A stretch of DNA of 64,000 bases from Pinibacter soli (GCF_029961145.1 NZ_JASBRG010000007.1:2398189-2462188); one strand, 5' to 3'; counted from the first letter of the stretch, positions 7,033 through 16,686 are shown. Program-made: numbers and translations. The notes: a model not told the origin generated them from the sequence alone.

Positions 7033-9558
7033 CTAATCTACCATAAACACCGCATTACAAAACAACAGCTTTCCGTTCTCCCAAAAACTTCTGAATAGAG
7101 GATTATCAGCAAGGTATACCACCTTACCCCTACCCATTTCCTGCACGCCAAACAGCAAGCCGTCTTTTAGTTTTTCCTTTGTTTTGCTGCCCGTGAAGCC
7201 GGCAATGTAATTATCTTTTCTCAATACACCCACGTTCCAGCCTTCTTTCATAAACTCGTAAATATTTTCATCCTGTTTCAGCGTGTAATAAAAATCAGGA
7301 TAACCGAAAGCAAGTGGATGCGTATTATCAAGTTCTACTTTAAATATCGATCCCGGAATACTGTTTACCAACACATCACGGTCGCGGTTTTCGTAACGAT
7401 GCAGTAACGAATAGTCTCCTTTTATCACATCGTCTTTTTTATCATCATCAGGCACTTTTGATTTGATTCCCCAATCTGCTTTTGCCATTTCCATCACTGC
7501 ACTTTGTACCGCAATTATTTTTCCGCCTCTCTTCACCCAGTTCTTCAATTCATCGTTGGTGTTTTTTTCATTGAAGAAATCATAATCACCATCCGGAATG
7601 ATCAGCACATCAAAACTGTTCCATGCCACTTTTTGCAGATCGCTCACGTTGATGAGCGACACCGGATAATTCAATTGCTGATCAAATAAATGCCAGATTT
7701 CACCCATGTTCAACGACGTCACTTCTTTTCCCGCCAGCAGTGCCACACGTGGAGATTTGATCACATGCACCTTGTCCGAACCAAAATCAAACCCTTTATC
7801 CACGAGGCCCGAACTTACTGCATAAACTCTCACGTTTGCCTGCTCTGCGGCAGATTTAATAATTTGTTCCAACGATTGCGAAAGCGTATTGTTTCCTGCT
7901 TTGGTAAGAATCAAACTTCCTTTATCAAAATCTTCGCTACCTATTTTGAATGATCTTTCAGCATAGCGAACTTTCAATCCTTTTTGTAAAACTGCCGTAA
8001 GAAATTTCGCGCTGCTCATTCCATTCCACTGCACCACATAACCGTAAGTTGTTGGCGGCAATGCAAAGGTCGTAATTGAATCAGGATTTGCTTTGGTAGT
8101 TGTGGTAATATAACTTTTCAGTCCATACGTTTCCAGTCCATAAGCGAAAGGCAACGACCACGCAGTAATATCATAAGTAGCTGAATCACTAAGCTTTGAT
8201 ACCCTTTCAAACAACACCCTCAAAAGATTTGATTTTGGTTGATTTGCATTCACAACGATGTCACCGATCGCCGCTTTAAAATTTTCCTGCTTGCCGGTGA
8301 AATAGTTAAGCCCGTTTAGTTGTGCGTTGTTTACCTGCAAATACGACCACAATATTTTATTACGGTTTAACAGTTTTTTCAAACGATCGAGCTTGTCGCC
8401 ATCATCTGCTTTTATTACATAGCTTTTGAAATCTCCCAAAGGCGAACTTATTGCGTTGTTATAATACTTGTGAAACTCCTTCACCAGCTTGTCCGCATTT
8501 TGCGAAGCGATTTCAATGGTTGAAATACCCGTGGTGAAATGATGCATCACACGATCATACAAAGTCAATGTGTCGCCTGCATCAGTAACCACAGCGAGCC
8601 CGCCGCGATTGTTACCACCCTGCTCGTAGGTCATCCCTATTGCGCCATTATACAATGGATAAGTATCACCATAACTTGGGTAGAATAAATCAAACTGCTC
8701 TTTGGTGAAATACAGCCAACCATTTTCATCAAAATATTTTGCATTGTTTCGACCAATGGTTGTTTGAAAATTTCTTTGCCATTCTGTGATCACTTCATGA
8801 AAAGGCTCTGCAGCCGGTGCGAAATAATAAGGGTTGTTATAAGACTGTTCATGAAAGTCGACATGAATTTGTGGTAACCATTCATTGTACTTCGCCATTC
8901 TTTGCTGGCTCTCAATTTGCGTTTGCCATGCCCAATCACGATTAAGATCAAAATTGTAGTGATTGCTTCTGCCGCCCGGCCACGGCTCACTATGCTCCCG
9001 CGATGCAGGATTCGGGTTTGCCTTTTTTCCTACCACTTGATTGAACCAGTAAACATAGCGATCGCGGCCATCAGGATTCATGCATGGATCAATGATCACT
9101 ACTGTATTTTGCAAATAGTTTTTTGATTTCGTGTTTGATGGATTAAGCAACTCGTAAATAGTAAGCATAGAAGCCTCAGATGATGAAGGCTCGTTGCCAT
9201 GCACGTTGTAACTCATCCATATGATAGCCGGCGTCTTTTCTGAAGCGTTCGCTTTATCTGCGTCAAAGCCTGCCAGCTTCAAATTATTCTGACGAATATT
9301 TTCAAGGTTGGTAATATTTTCTTTCGTTGAAATAAATGCCAACAACAGCGGCCGTCCTTCATTGGTTTCTCCGTATTGCTCCAGCTTCACCATGTCTGGC
9401 GATTGCTTTGCCAGATAGTTAAAGTAATTCACAATTTTATAATGAGGCGTATACCTGCTTCCTATCTTGTAGCCAAGAAATTGTTCAGGGCTTTGCAGCT
9501 GGGCAAAAGATGTTATTGCAATTAAACAAACAAGAAAACAGCTAATGAATCTTTTCAT
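7033..9558 (-). CDS. M14-family zinc carboxypeptidase, exported
   Basis: 841 residues with a signal peptide (about 1-19, ending SFAQ). The M14 zinc motif HxxE is H120/E123 in NVHGNEPSSSEAS. NPDGRDR (161-167) supplies the substrate-carboxylate region, and the third zinc ligand lies in IHVDFHEQS (H232 or H236). The catalytic domain covers about 30-350. The C-terminal half holds a ThuA/GATase-like Rossmann segment (VALLAGKEV ... FDVLIIPDGDYD), a known arrangement in large Bacteroidota M14 proteins. It acts outside the cytoplasm on peptides or peptidoglycan fragments. Single gene. Confidence 0.9.
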   Translation of the reverse strand: MKRFISCFLVCLIAITSFAQLQSPEQFLGYKIGSRYTPHYKIVNYFNYLAKQSPDMVKLEQYGETNEGRPLLLAFISTKENITNLENIRQNNLKLAGFDADKANASEKTPAIIWMSYNVHGNEPSSSEASMLTIYELLNPSNTKSKNYLQNTVVIIDPCMNPDGRDRYVYWFNQVVGKKANPNPASREHSEPWPGGRSNHYNFDLNRDWAWQTQIESQQRMAKYNEWLPQIHVDFHEQSYNNPYYFAPAAEPFHEVITEWQRNFQTTIGRNNAKYFDENGWLYFTKEQFDLFYPSYGDTYPLYNGAIGMTYEQGGNNRGGLAVVTDAGDTLTLYDRVMHHFTTGISTIEIASQNADKLVKEFHKYYNNAISSPLGDFKSYVIKADDGDKLDRLKKLLNRNKILWSYLQVNNAQLNGLNYFTGKQENFKAAIGDIVVNANQPKSNLLRVLFERVSKLSDSATYDITAWSLPFAYGLETYGLKSYITTTTKANPDSITTFALPPTTYGYVVQWNGMSSAKFLTAVLQKGLKVRYAERSFKIGSEDFDKGSLILTKAGNNTLSQSLEQIIKSAAEQANVRVYAVSSGLVDKGFDFGSDKVHVIKSPRVALLAGKEVTSLNMGEIWHLFDQQLNYPVSLINVSDLQKVAWNSFDVLIIPDGDYDFFNEKNTNDELKNWVKRGGKIIAVQSAVMEMAKADWGIKSKVPDDDKKDDVIKGDYSLLHRYENRDRDVLVNSIPGSIFKVELDNTHPLAFGYPDFYYTLKQDENIYEFMKEGWNVGVLRKDNYIAGFTGSKTKEKLKDGLLFGVQEMGRGKVVYLADNPLFRSFWENGKLLFCNAVFMVD

Positions 9559-9636
9559 CGAAAATTATTTATCATGAATGGTCAATCTTGAATCAGCATT
9601 GTTATACAAACACCAAAGCTCGGCAAGAGTTTCTTA

Positions 9637-9790
9637 CCACAGAGTTCGCATAGATTTTTTTCACAGAGGAAACAGAGAGTGGTGACTCCGAAAACTAATC
9701 TCCTTCACTCTGTGAAAAAAACCCCTTCCTCTGTGGTTAAAAATAAACGCACCCTTAATGTGGCTTAGTGCCCTGAGTGACTTAGTGGTA
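9637..9790. repeat. ACCACAGAG-word inverted repeat and AGTGCCCT word
   Basis: ACCACAGAG (9637-9645) and TTTTTTTCACAGAGGAA (9655-9671) face TTCACTCTGTGAAAAAA (9704-9720) and TTCCTCTGTGGTT (9726-9738). The next segment, TTAGTGCCCTGAGTGACTTA ending GTGGTAA (about 9764-9790), recurs in altered form at 14082-14108. Confidence 0.6.
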
Positions 9791-9865
9791 ATCCTGGAGA
9801 TGCGAAGCATCTCTTCACCCTTCACCCGAATATACTTAAATTGCAGATAGAGAACATTTTGAAAC

Positions 9866-11557
9866 ATGAAAAAACATTTAATTGTTTTGCTGCTTGTCTT
9901 TTCGCAGCTTTCGTATAGCCAGCAAATAATTCAACCTTTTGATTACAGTATTCAGAAAAATTTCAAGGGAAAAAACGGAGCGGTGGTGAGTGCCCATCCA
10001 CTGGCGAGCCAGGCAGGACTTAGCATTTTAAAGAAAGGTGGAAATGCGGTAGACGCTGCCATTGCCACACAGCTTGCTCTCGCAGTTGTATATCCGGGAG
10101 CTGGCAATATTGGGGGCGGCGGTTTTATGGTTGCGCATTTAAGCAATGGGAAAAATGTAACTATCGACTTTCGCGAAATGGCCCCCGGCAAGGCTTCCCG
10201 TGATATGTATCTAAACGCAAAAGGTGAAAGCCAGTTGACTCTTAGTCAAAATGGACATCTTGCAAGCGGTGTCCCAGGCACAATTGCAGGTATTTTTTCT
10301 TCTCTTAAATATGCACGGCTACCTTTCAAGATTTTGATACAACCTGCAATTGATCTGGCCGAAAAAGGATTTGTAATTACCGTACCGGAAGCAAGAGGAT
10401 TGAATCATTACAAAAATGATTTTTTGAAATACAGTTCAAAAACTTCAGCCTTTGTAAAAAATACACAATGGCAAAAAGGCGATACGCTTATTCAAACCGA
10501 ACTTGCCAATACATTGAAACGCATTCGCGATAATGGCGCAAAAGGTTTCTACGAAGGCGCCACAGCGAAAATGATCGTTGAAGAAATGCAAAAAGGGAAT
10601 GGCATTATTTCTTATAATGATCTTAAAAATTATAAAGCCAAAGAAAGAAAGCCGGTAGTTTTCAAATACAAGGACTACACGATCGTAACGATGCCATTGC
10701 CTTCAAGTGGCGGAGTATTGTTACCCATGATGATGAAAATGATTGCAAACCAGCCGATGCAAGACTACGGTTTTCATTCAGTAAAAGCAGTTCACTTAAT
10801 GACGGAAGTTGACAGACTCGCCTACGCCGATCGTGCAAAATTTTTAGGCGACGTTGATTTTTATAAAGTGCCGGTTAAAACACTTACGAGTGACGCATAT
10901 ATTGCCGAGCGCATGAAACTGTACGATCCTGAAAAAGCTGGCGTGAGCACCAAAATTGGTCCCGGAGAAATTCCCCACGAAAGCGATGAAACGACGCACC
11001 TGAGCGTCTATGACAAAGATGGAAATGCGGTGGCGATCACTACCACATTAAACGGAGGCTACGGCAGTCGAACGGTTGTAGCCGGAGCGGGATTTCTGCT
11101 TAACAATGAAATGGATGATTTCAGTGCAAAACCTGGTGTTCCGAATATGTATGGTGCAGTGGGCGGTGAAGCAAATGCAATTGCTCCTCACAAAAGGATG
11201 TTGAGTTCTATGACGCCAACGATTGTTTTGAAAAACGACAAACCGTATTTGGTTGTGGGAACCCCCGGCGGCACAACCATTACAACCTCAGTGTTTCAAT
11301 CGCTGGTGAATGTGCTGGAGTTTAACCTTAGCCTTGATGATGCAGTAAACAAACCAAAATTCCACCATCAATGGCTGCCGGATGAACTGGTGGTAGAAGA
11401 AAATTTTCCTGAAGATGTATTGGAACAATTGTCGGCAATGGGTTATACTATTAAAAAAGTTGGCGGCATCGGCAGAACCGAAGCGATAAAAATTGATAAA
11501 GGAATGATAGAAGCCGTAGGCGATCATCGCGGAGATGACAGCGCGGCGGGTTATTAA
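9866..11557 (+). CDS. ggt: Gamma-glutamyltransferase / glutathione hydrolase
   Basis: 563 residues, full length for GGT, with a signal peptide (about 1-18). The precursor is expected to self-cleave before the catalytic threonine T376 in DETTHLSV, giving large and small subunits. NIGGGGF (large subunit), GGYGSR and the lid-side NNEMDDF are all present, as is SSMTPTI, which places the gamma-glutamyl carboxylate. It is a periplasmic enzyme that hydrolyses glutathione and other gamma-glutamyl compounds or transfers the glutamyl group. Single gene. Confidence 0.95.
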   Translation: MKKHLIVLLLVFSQLSYSQQIIQPFDYSIQKNFKGKNGAVVSAHPLASQAGLSILKKGGNAVDAAIATQLALAVVYPGAGNIGGGGFMVAHLSNGKNVTIDFREMAPGKASRDMYLNAKGESQLTLSQNGHLASGVPGTIAGIFSSLKYARLPFKILIQPAIDLAEKGFVITVPEARGLNHYKNDFLKYSSKTSAFVKNTQWQKGDTLIQTELANTLKRIRDNGAKGFYEGATAKMIVEEMQKGNGIISYNDLKNYKAKERKPVVFKYKDYTIVTMPLPSSGGVLLPMMMKMIANQPMQDYGFHSVKAVHLMTEVDRLAYADRAKFLGDVDFYKVPVKTLTSDAYIAERMKLYDPEKAGVSTKIGPGEIPHESDETTHLSVYDKDGNAVAITTTLNGGYGSRTVVAGAGFLLNNEMDDFSAKPGVPNMYGAVGGEANAIAPHKRMLSSMTPTIVLKNDKPYLVVGTPGGTTITTSVFQSLVNVLEFNLSLDDAVNKPKFHHQWLPDELVVEENFPEDVLEQLSAMGYTIKKVGGIGRTEAIKIDKGMIEAVGDHRGDDSAAGY

Positions 11558-11558
11558 T

Positions 11559-11664
11559 AACTGAATAAATTGAATAGACTGAATAAACTGATTGGTTGAA
11601 AGGTAAAGAGCAAAATCGAAATTAAACATTCAGTCTATTCAGTCCATTCAGTTTATTCAGTCAT
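11559..11664. repeat. ACTGAATAA-word inverted element, copy 1
   Basis: Starting 2 nt after the GGT stop, the left arm is tandem words ACTGAATAAATTGAATAG, ACTGAATAAACTG. The right arm is TTCAGTCTATTCAGTCCATT, CAGTTTATTCAGT. A relative lies at 40556-40642. Confidence 0.65.
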
Positions 11665-11704
11665 TTGCTAATCATGCGGCTATTAAAATTAAAAACACAC
11701 TACC

Positions 11705-12238
11705 ATGTCAACCTCTCTCCTCGTACAAAATGCCATCAAGCATTTCACCACTTACAAAGGATTGGCGGATAAAACATTTGCGCAGCTAAGCGAAGAGCAA
11801 ATGCATTATCAGCCGAATGACGCATGCAATAACATTGCTATTCTTATTCAGCACATGAGTGGCAATATGCTTAGCCGCTGGACAAACTTTTTAACGGAAG
11901 ATGGCGAAAAGCCCTGGCGCAACCGTGATACAGAGTTTAATGATCAAAACCTAAACAAAGAACATTTACTTGAGCTTTGGGAAAAAGGTTGGAAAGTATT
12001 GTTTGATACTTTGCAAAGTTTGAAGGAAGAAGATCTTTCAAAAGATATTTTCATTCGCACCGAACCACAATCCGTTACTGACGCTATTGTAAGACAAATT
12101 GCTCACTACTGTGGTCACGTGGGACAAATTGTAATGCTCGGCAAAATCATGAAAGCCGGCGATTGGCAACCGCTTTCTATTGCAAAAGGACAATCGGACT
12201 CATTTAACAAGATGATGCAAGATAAATTCGGAAATTAA
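11705..12238 (+). CDS. DinB-like protein, DUF1572 family
   Basis: 177 residues forming a four-helix DinB-type bundle. The three metal-ligand histidines of the family are visible: H50 in LIQHMSGN, and H134 and H138 in QIAHYCGHVGQ. Related proteins include thiol transferases and hydrolases; the substrate here is unknown. The stop codon is part of the TTAAGAA word repeat that follows. Confidence 0.85.
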   Translation: MSTSLLVQNAIKHFTTYKGLADKTFAQLSEEQMHYQPNDACNNIAILIQHMSGNMLSRWTNFLTEDGEKPWRNRDTEFNDQNLNKEHLLELWEKGWKVLFDTLQSLKEEDLSKDIFIRTEPQSVTDAIVRQIAHYCGHVGQIVMLGKIMKAGDWQPLSIAKGQSDSFNKMMQDKFGN

Positions 12239-12350
12239 GAATTAAGAATTAGGAATTAAGAATTCTTTCTGTGTTGCTTCAAGCGTATCGTTCAGCAACA
12301 CAATGTCCTGAGAAGTCATAACATCATGAATTCTTAATTCTTAATTCTTA
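12236..12350. repeat. TTAAGAA-word inverted element with inner hairpin
   Basis: The left arm begins at the stop codon (TTAAGAATTAAGAATTAGGA and on). The right arm is ATTCTTAATTCTTAATTCTT. An inner stem, TGTGTTGC with GCAACACA, sits between them. It extends to the gap before the oxidoreductase gene. Confidence 0.65.
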
Positions 12351-12444
12351 TTTGTTTTCTACCCACATTTTCAAATTTTCAAATTACCATATTTTCAAAT
12401 TTTGCCTCTATATTAGTTTCTCAAACAACAACCAACGATCAGCT

Positions 12445-13911
12445 ATGCAAAAAGATTCACCGAAAAAACAAGGCGACAACTCACGCAGAAAATTTATCCG
12501 TAACACCACTACTGCACTTGCAGGGATGTATATTGTACCACGTCACGTATTAGGAGGTAAAGGCTTCGTCGCTCCCAGCGACAAGCTTATTATTGCCGGC
12601 ATTGGCGTAGGCGGTAAAGGCGAAAGCGATATCGATATGTTCAACAAAAGCGGCAAAGCAGAAATTGCTATCCTATGCGATGTAGATGAACGCCGCGCTG
12701 CAAATAGTCGCAAGCGTTTCCCAAATGCAAAATTCTACAAGGACTATAGAGAAATGCTGTCAAAAGAAGGAAAATCGATTGACGCGGTTTCTGTTTCTAC
12801 ACCGGACCACATGCATGCTGTACAGGCAATGGCGGCTATGCAGATGGGCAAACATGTGTACGTGCAAAAGCCACTGACACATGACATTTACGAAGCACGC
12901 ATGCTTACACAAGCTGCCCATAAATATAAAGTAGTTACGCAAATGGGAAACCAGGGTGCCAGCAATGACGGCGTAAGGCAATTGACAGAATGGTACCGCA
13001 GCGGCGTAATTGGCGACATCACCGAAATTTTCTGCTGGACCGACAGACCTGTTTGGCCACAAGGCATTCAATGGCCGGCTGCAAAAGCAGAAGTACCTAA
13101 GGAGCTTGATTGGGATCTTTGGTTAGGTACAGCTCCGCAAAAAGACTACGTTAACAACCTTGTACCGTTCAATTGGCGCGGCTGGTGGGATTACGGCACA
13201 GGCGCATTGGGCGATATGGGCTGCCACATTATAGCTCCGGCTTTTTCGGTTATGGATCTTGGTTACCCAACCGAAGCTGAGTGTAGCGTAGGGTCTGTTT
13301 ATGTAGGTGAATTCAAACGTGGTTATTTCCCTGATAGCTGTCCCCCTTCTTCGCATGTCACTTTGAAGTTTGCAGAAAAAAATGGCAAGCCGGGTGTTAA
13401 GCTTCACTGGATGGATGGCGGTATTCAACCGGAAAGGCCAGCTGAGCTTGGTCCCAATGAGCAAATGGGCGATGGCGGCAACGGAGTAATATTTGTGGGT
13501 ACAAAAGGGAAAATGATGTGCTCTACTTACAGTCTTAACCCACAGTTATTGCCCACTTCTAAAACTGCGATTACTAAAGTGCCACAAACCATTCAACGCG
13601 TACCCGGCGGCGCGGATGGACATTATGCAGCATGGGTAAATGCGGCAATGAAAGGCTATGGCAGCAAAGAGGCCAAAGAATTAAGTTCCAATTTTGACAT
13701 TGCTGGTCCGCTTACAGAAAGTATTTTGATGGGCAACCTCGCAATCCGCAGCTATGATATTCGCAAAGAAAAACAAGGCGGCGGGTTCACATACCCCGGT
13801 CGTTACATCAAACTTTTGTGGGATGGCGCAAATATGCGCATCACCAACTTTGAAGACGCGAATCAGTTTGTGAAGAGACAGTATAGAGCTGGCTGGAGCC
13901 TTGGCGTGTAG
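12445..13911 (+). CDS. Tat-exported Gfo/Idh/MocA-family oxidoreductase
   Basis: 488 residues from the ATG at 12445. An upstream in-frame ATG at 12352 would add 31 residues encoded by AT-word repeat, so I reject it. The N-terminus has a Tat signal (SRRKFIRNT, then a hydrophobic stretch). The Rossmann nucleotide fold starts at IIAGIGVGGKGES, and the family's EKP-type motif appears as VYVQKPLTHD. Such secreted members are typical of Bacteroidota and act on sugars or sugar derivatives with tightly bound NAD(P). The substrate is unknown. Confidence 0.9.
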   Translation: MQKDSPKKQGDNSRRKFIRNTTTALAGMYIVPRHVLGGKGFVAPSDKLIIAGIGVGGKGESDIDMFNKSGKAEIAILCDVDERRAANSRKRFPNAKFYKDYREMLSKEGKSIDAVSVSTPDHMHAVQAMAAMQMGKHVYVQKPLTHDIYEARMLTQAAHKYKVVTQMGNQGASNDGVRQLTEWYRSGVIGDITEIFCWTDRPVWPQGIQWPAAKAEVPKELDWDLWLGTAPQKDYVNNLVPFNWRGWWDYGTGALGDMGCHIIAPAFSVMDLGYPTEAECSVGSVYVGEFKRGYFPDSCPPSSHVTLKFAEKNGKPGVKLHWMDGGIQPERPAELGPNEQMGDGGNGVIFVGTKGKMMCSTYSLNPQLLPTSKTAITKVPQTIQRVPGGADGHYAAWVNAAMKGYGSKEAKELSSNFDIAGPLTESILMGNLAIRSYDIRKEKQGGGFTYPGRYIKLLWDGANMRITNFEDANQFVKRQYRAGWSLGV

Positions 13912-13946
13912 GAATGACGAATAACTGAATGGTTGATAATTATGCT

Positions 13947-14053
13947 CTGCAAGGCTTCTAGCCTTGCAGTTTTATTTTGTCGCCTTGGGCAACAGCTCTG
14001 CAATACATCGCCCAAGGCGATAGCATGGAGCTGCAAAGCTACAAGCCTTGCAG
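13947..14053. repeat. Three-hairpin structured element, copy A
   Basis: Hairpin 1: CTGCAAGGCT, TCT, AGCCTTGCAG (13947-13969). Stem 2: CGCCTTGGGC (13981-13990) with GCCCAAGGCG (14010-14019), 19-nt loop. Hairpin 3: CTGCAAAGCT, ACA, AGCCTTGCAG (14031-14053). The same 10-3-10, 10-loop-10, 10-3-10 plan recurs at 50700-50804 with different stem bases. The gap continues with a word repeat at 14082-14108. Confidence 0.8.
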
Positions 14054-14129
14054 AGCGGTCAATAAGGGTTTTCTTAGGAGGCTCAGTGCCCTTAGGCCTC
14101 AGTGGTAAACGAAAGCGCTGCACAGAGGA

Positions 14130-14702
14130 TCAAATTTTTCTTCCTCTTATTCTACTTAATGTTTCCAATGTAATGCCCAGGTAAGATGCGATGTGTTTTA
14201 GCGGGCAACGCAAAGCTATTTCGGGATATGTTTCAAGAAGATATTGATAACGTTCAAACGCATCTTTTTTGCGAAGGTTAAAAAGTCTGTCTTCACTTTG
14301 CTTGTAGTAATGTTGAGTAAGCATCAGACCCACGAAAGTGAATGAGTGATATTTCTCGTACAAGTGCATCAAATCTTCGTAGGAGATATAGTACATAACA
14401 CAATCTTCAATAGCTTCGATTGATTCATGACTTGCCTGCTGATCAAAAAAACTTTTTACAGAAATGATAAAATCATGCTCCTTCATGAACCAGGTGGTCA
14501 CTTCATTTTCTCCTTCTTCATAAAAACTTCGCAGGAACCCTTTTTCTATAAAATAGACGTCTGTGTAAACCTGCTTTTGCCGGAGCAAAAGCTCTTTTTT
14601 CTTCAGCTCCATTAGCTTCAGGCGTATGGCTATTTCATTTAGAACCTCCGGCTCGAGCGGGTGAAGGTTCAGGAGTATGTTTTTCAGCGATTCCGGCAGC
14701 AT
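14130..14702 (-). CDS. Crp/Fnr-family transcriptional regulator
   Basis: 190 residues. An N-terminal cNMP-binding-type beta barrel (about 25-115; LLRQKQVYTDVYFIEKGFLR is its early part) is joined by a long helix to a C-terminal winged helix. The recognition region is HIASYLGITLETLSRIR (169-185), a strong match to the family's DxxxxLGxTxETxSR. The arginine expected for cAMP contact is not evident, so the ligand is open. No iron-sulfur cysteines of Fnr type are seen. It is divergent from the lipoprotein at 14858, which it could regulate. Confidence 0.9.
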   Translation of the reverse strand: MLPESLKNILLNLHPLEPEVLNEIAIRLKLMELKKKELLLRQKQVYTDVYFIEKGFLRSFYEEGENEVTTWFMKEHDFIISVKSFFDQQASHESIEAIEDCVMYYISYEDLMHLYEKYHSFTFVGLMLTQHYYKQSEDRLFNLRKKDAFERYQYLLETYPEIALRCPLKHIASYLGITLETLSRIRGRKI

Positions 14703-14857
14703 ATGTTGTCAGGTAATTTTTTCGTATCCGGACAAGCGGTCTACAGTATTAAGCATCCAGCCTATTTACTAAAGAATAACAATCCGGGACTTTTATTTTT
14801 TTTAAAAAATTAGTATTTTAGGCAGGTAAACGCACCTCCACCAAAACTTTCGAACCA

Positions 14858-16669
14858 ATGAAAAAGAGTCTTGCCCTCTTTGTACCGCTATGTGTACTCC
14901 TAATTTACATTTTTTCTTGTGGCAAAGAAAACAGTTCCGAACCGAATTATAATGCCACGATTTCCACACAATGGGAATTCAAAGAAGGTTCAAACAATTA
15001 CGGCGGCACCATCGACTCGGCCTTTATGCAGGCTGGTTCCAGCGGTGCGAACGTTGCAGTGACCGGAAGGTCCAGCGACAAAACAGGGCTGATACTATTT
15101 GCCATTGAGAATTTCGATACAACTAAACCAGCAACTTACCAGGTCAACCATGTAGGTTTCACCTACATGAAAAACAACGCGATCATCTACCAAAGTGATA
15201 CCGGAAATTTTCAGATCATTATCACCAAAATCAGTGCAACATCAATAAGCGGAACTTTTTCCGGCACCGTAAAAGATCCATTTGGTGCCAGGAAGCAAAT
15301 CAGGGACGGAAGATTTACGTTAACGCTTAAATCAAATATTCCGCCTCCTCCGGCAGCAAAAGACAGCGGCTGGGTGAGCTTTTGGGCAAAAGGTAATCCT
15401 AATGGCGGTGGGCCGATAAAGGTGAGAATAAATGACAAAACAGAAACCATCAGCGTGTTTACGTCCTCTGCTCCTGCCGACTGCCAAACAGCGGGTACAG
15501 CAAGATTCAAAGTGCCTGTTGGAACTTATACATGGGTAGCTGCTTCAAACACTCAGGATTCGGTTAAGGGCACCGTTACCGTTAGCAAGGGCGGGTGTGA
15601 AAGAAAAGAAGTTGTTTTGCAACAAACCGGACCAGTTATGGGCCAGGTGGAATTCTGGGCGAAAAACTCCTGCACCGAAGGTGGCAGTATCAGAATTAAG
15701 ATTGACGGAAAAGACGAAAAATCAATAACCACTTTTACCAGTACCGAACCATCTGATTGCAGCCTCTCAGGTTGTGCCACTTTTTCTTTGTTACCGGGCG
15801 AACACTCATACAAGGCTTATTGCGGTAAGTCAGACAGCATGGAAGGAAAGATCACTATAACTGCAAATCAGTGCATTAAAAAACAAGTAACCTTCACCGT
15901 TGCTGCTGCAAAGTTTGAACTTACAGCCACCAGCTGTTCTTCTGCCACCTTCCAGGGCAGTTACTACACGGGCGTTGCGCTTACTTCCGCGAATGCTGTT
16001 ACGATCAGTGTAAACGTCATCAGTCCGGGCACCTATACGATAACCACCGGTAAAAGCAATGGCATTTCGTTTTCCGGCAGCGGCACCTTTACCACAACAG
16101 GTGTACAACAGATAACACTATACGGTTTAGGAACGCCGGGAAATGACGCTATGGCAAATGTTCCGATTGAGGTAGGTACCTCCAGATGTAGTCTGCAAAT
16201 TGCAGTTAGCGCACCGCCGCCAACATCCGGCTCCTGGAGTTTTACCGAAGGTGGCGTAACATACAGCGGCACTTTTGGAAGATACAATAGCTTCGGCGAC
16301 GATCTTGTTTCCGGCAAAGTAATGACGCTATATGGCTCCGCCTCTACCGCCGACACAACATTTAGGATCAATGTTCATTTCAATGGCTCGCCTTCACAGC
16401 CTGTACCAGGCAATTATGTTTCCGAGCCAAATAGTTTTGCCATTAATTCTACTGAGGTTACAATGTATACAGATCTGCCGCCAAACGCGAAATATATCTA
16501 TTACGAAAAATGCGGCACTTGTGCATTGTCCAATCTCAAAATAACGGTTACCATTTCATCTTATGATGCGGCTACGAAAACAGTTGCCGGCACATTCTCT
16601 GGCAACGGGTGGAACAAAAAAGGCGATGTAGTAACTATTTCAAACGGCAAGTTTAAAGCAACTTTATAG
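14858..16669 (+). CDS. Modular surface or periplasmic lipoprotein with duplicated domains
   Basis: 603 residues. Signal with lipobox IFSC (C21). Five segments follow: a calycin-like domain (about 38-158, QWEFKEGSNNYGGT); two tandem copies of an approximately 86-residue beta domain beginning GWVSFWAKG (171) and GQVEFWAKN (262), each with paired cysteines; a beta domain (352-450) with GTYTITTGKSNGISFSGSG, seen in Bacteroidota surface proteins; and a second calycin-like domain (458-603, SWSFTEGGVTYSGT) resembling the first. It is likely a binding or structural envelope protein. No enzyme motif is seen. It ends in a 25-bp hairpin. Confidence 0.8.
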   Translation: MKKSLALFVPLCVLLIYIFSCGKENSSEPNYNATISTQWEFKEGSNNYGGTIDSAFMQAGSSGANVAVTGRSSDKTGLILFAIENFDTTKPATYQVNHVGFTYMKNNAIIYQSDTGNFQIIITKISATSISGTFSGTVKDPFGARKQIRDGRFTLTLKSNIPPPPAAKDSGWVSFWAKGNPNGGGPIKVRINDKTETISVFTSSAPADCQTAGTARFKVPVGTYTWVAASNTQDSVKGTVTVSKGGCERKEVVLQQTGPVMGQVEFWAKNSCTEGGSIRIKIDGKDEKSITTFTSTEPSDCSLSGCATFSLLPGEHSYKAYCGKSDSMEGKITITANQCIKKQVTFTVAAAKFELTATSCSSATFQGSYYTGVALTSANAVTISVNVISPGTYTITTGKSNGISFSGSGTFTTTGVQQITLYGLGTPGNDAMANVPIEVGTSRCSLQIAVSAPPPTSGSWSFTEGGVTYSGTFGRYNSFGDDLVSGKVMTLYGSASTADTTFRINVHFNGSPSQPVPGNYVSEPNSFAINSTEVTMYTDLPPNAKYIYYEKCGTCALSNLKITVTISSYDAATKTVAGTFSGNGWNKKGDVVTISNGKFKATL

Positions 16670-16686
16670 CACCTATTATTGCTTAC

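Noticed and set aside
11559-11664. Insertion-sequence remnant
   Set aside because: Inverted arms are present but no transposase frame, no fixed ends and no target duplication are seen.
12352-12444. Upstream start for the Tat-exported oxidoreductase
   Set aside because: It would place 31 residues encoded by AT words before the Tat signal; the ATG at 12445 gives a normal signal.
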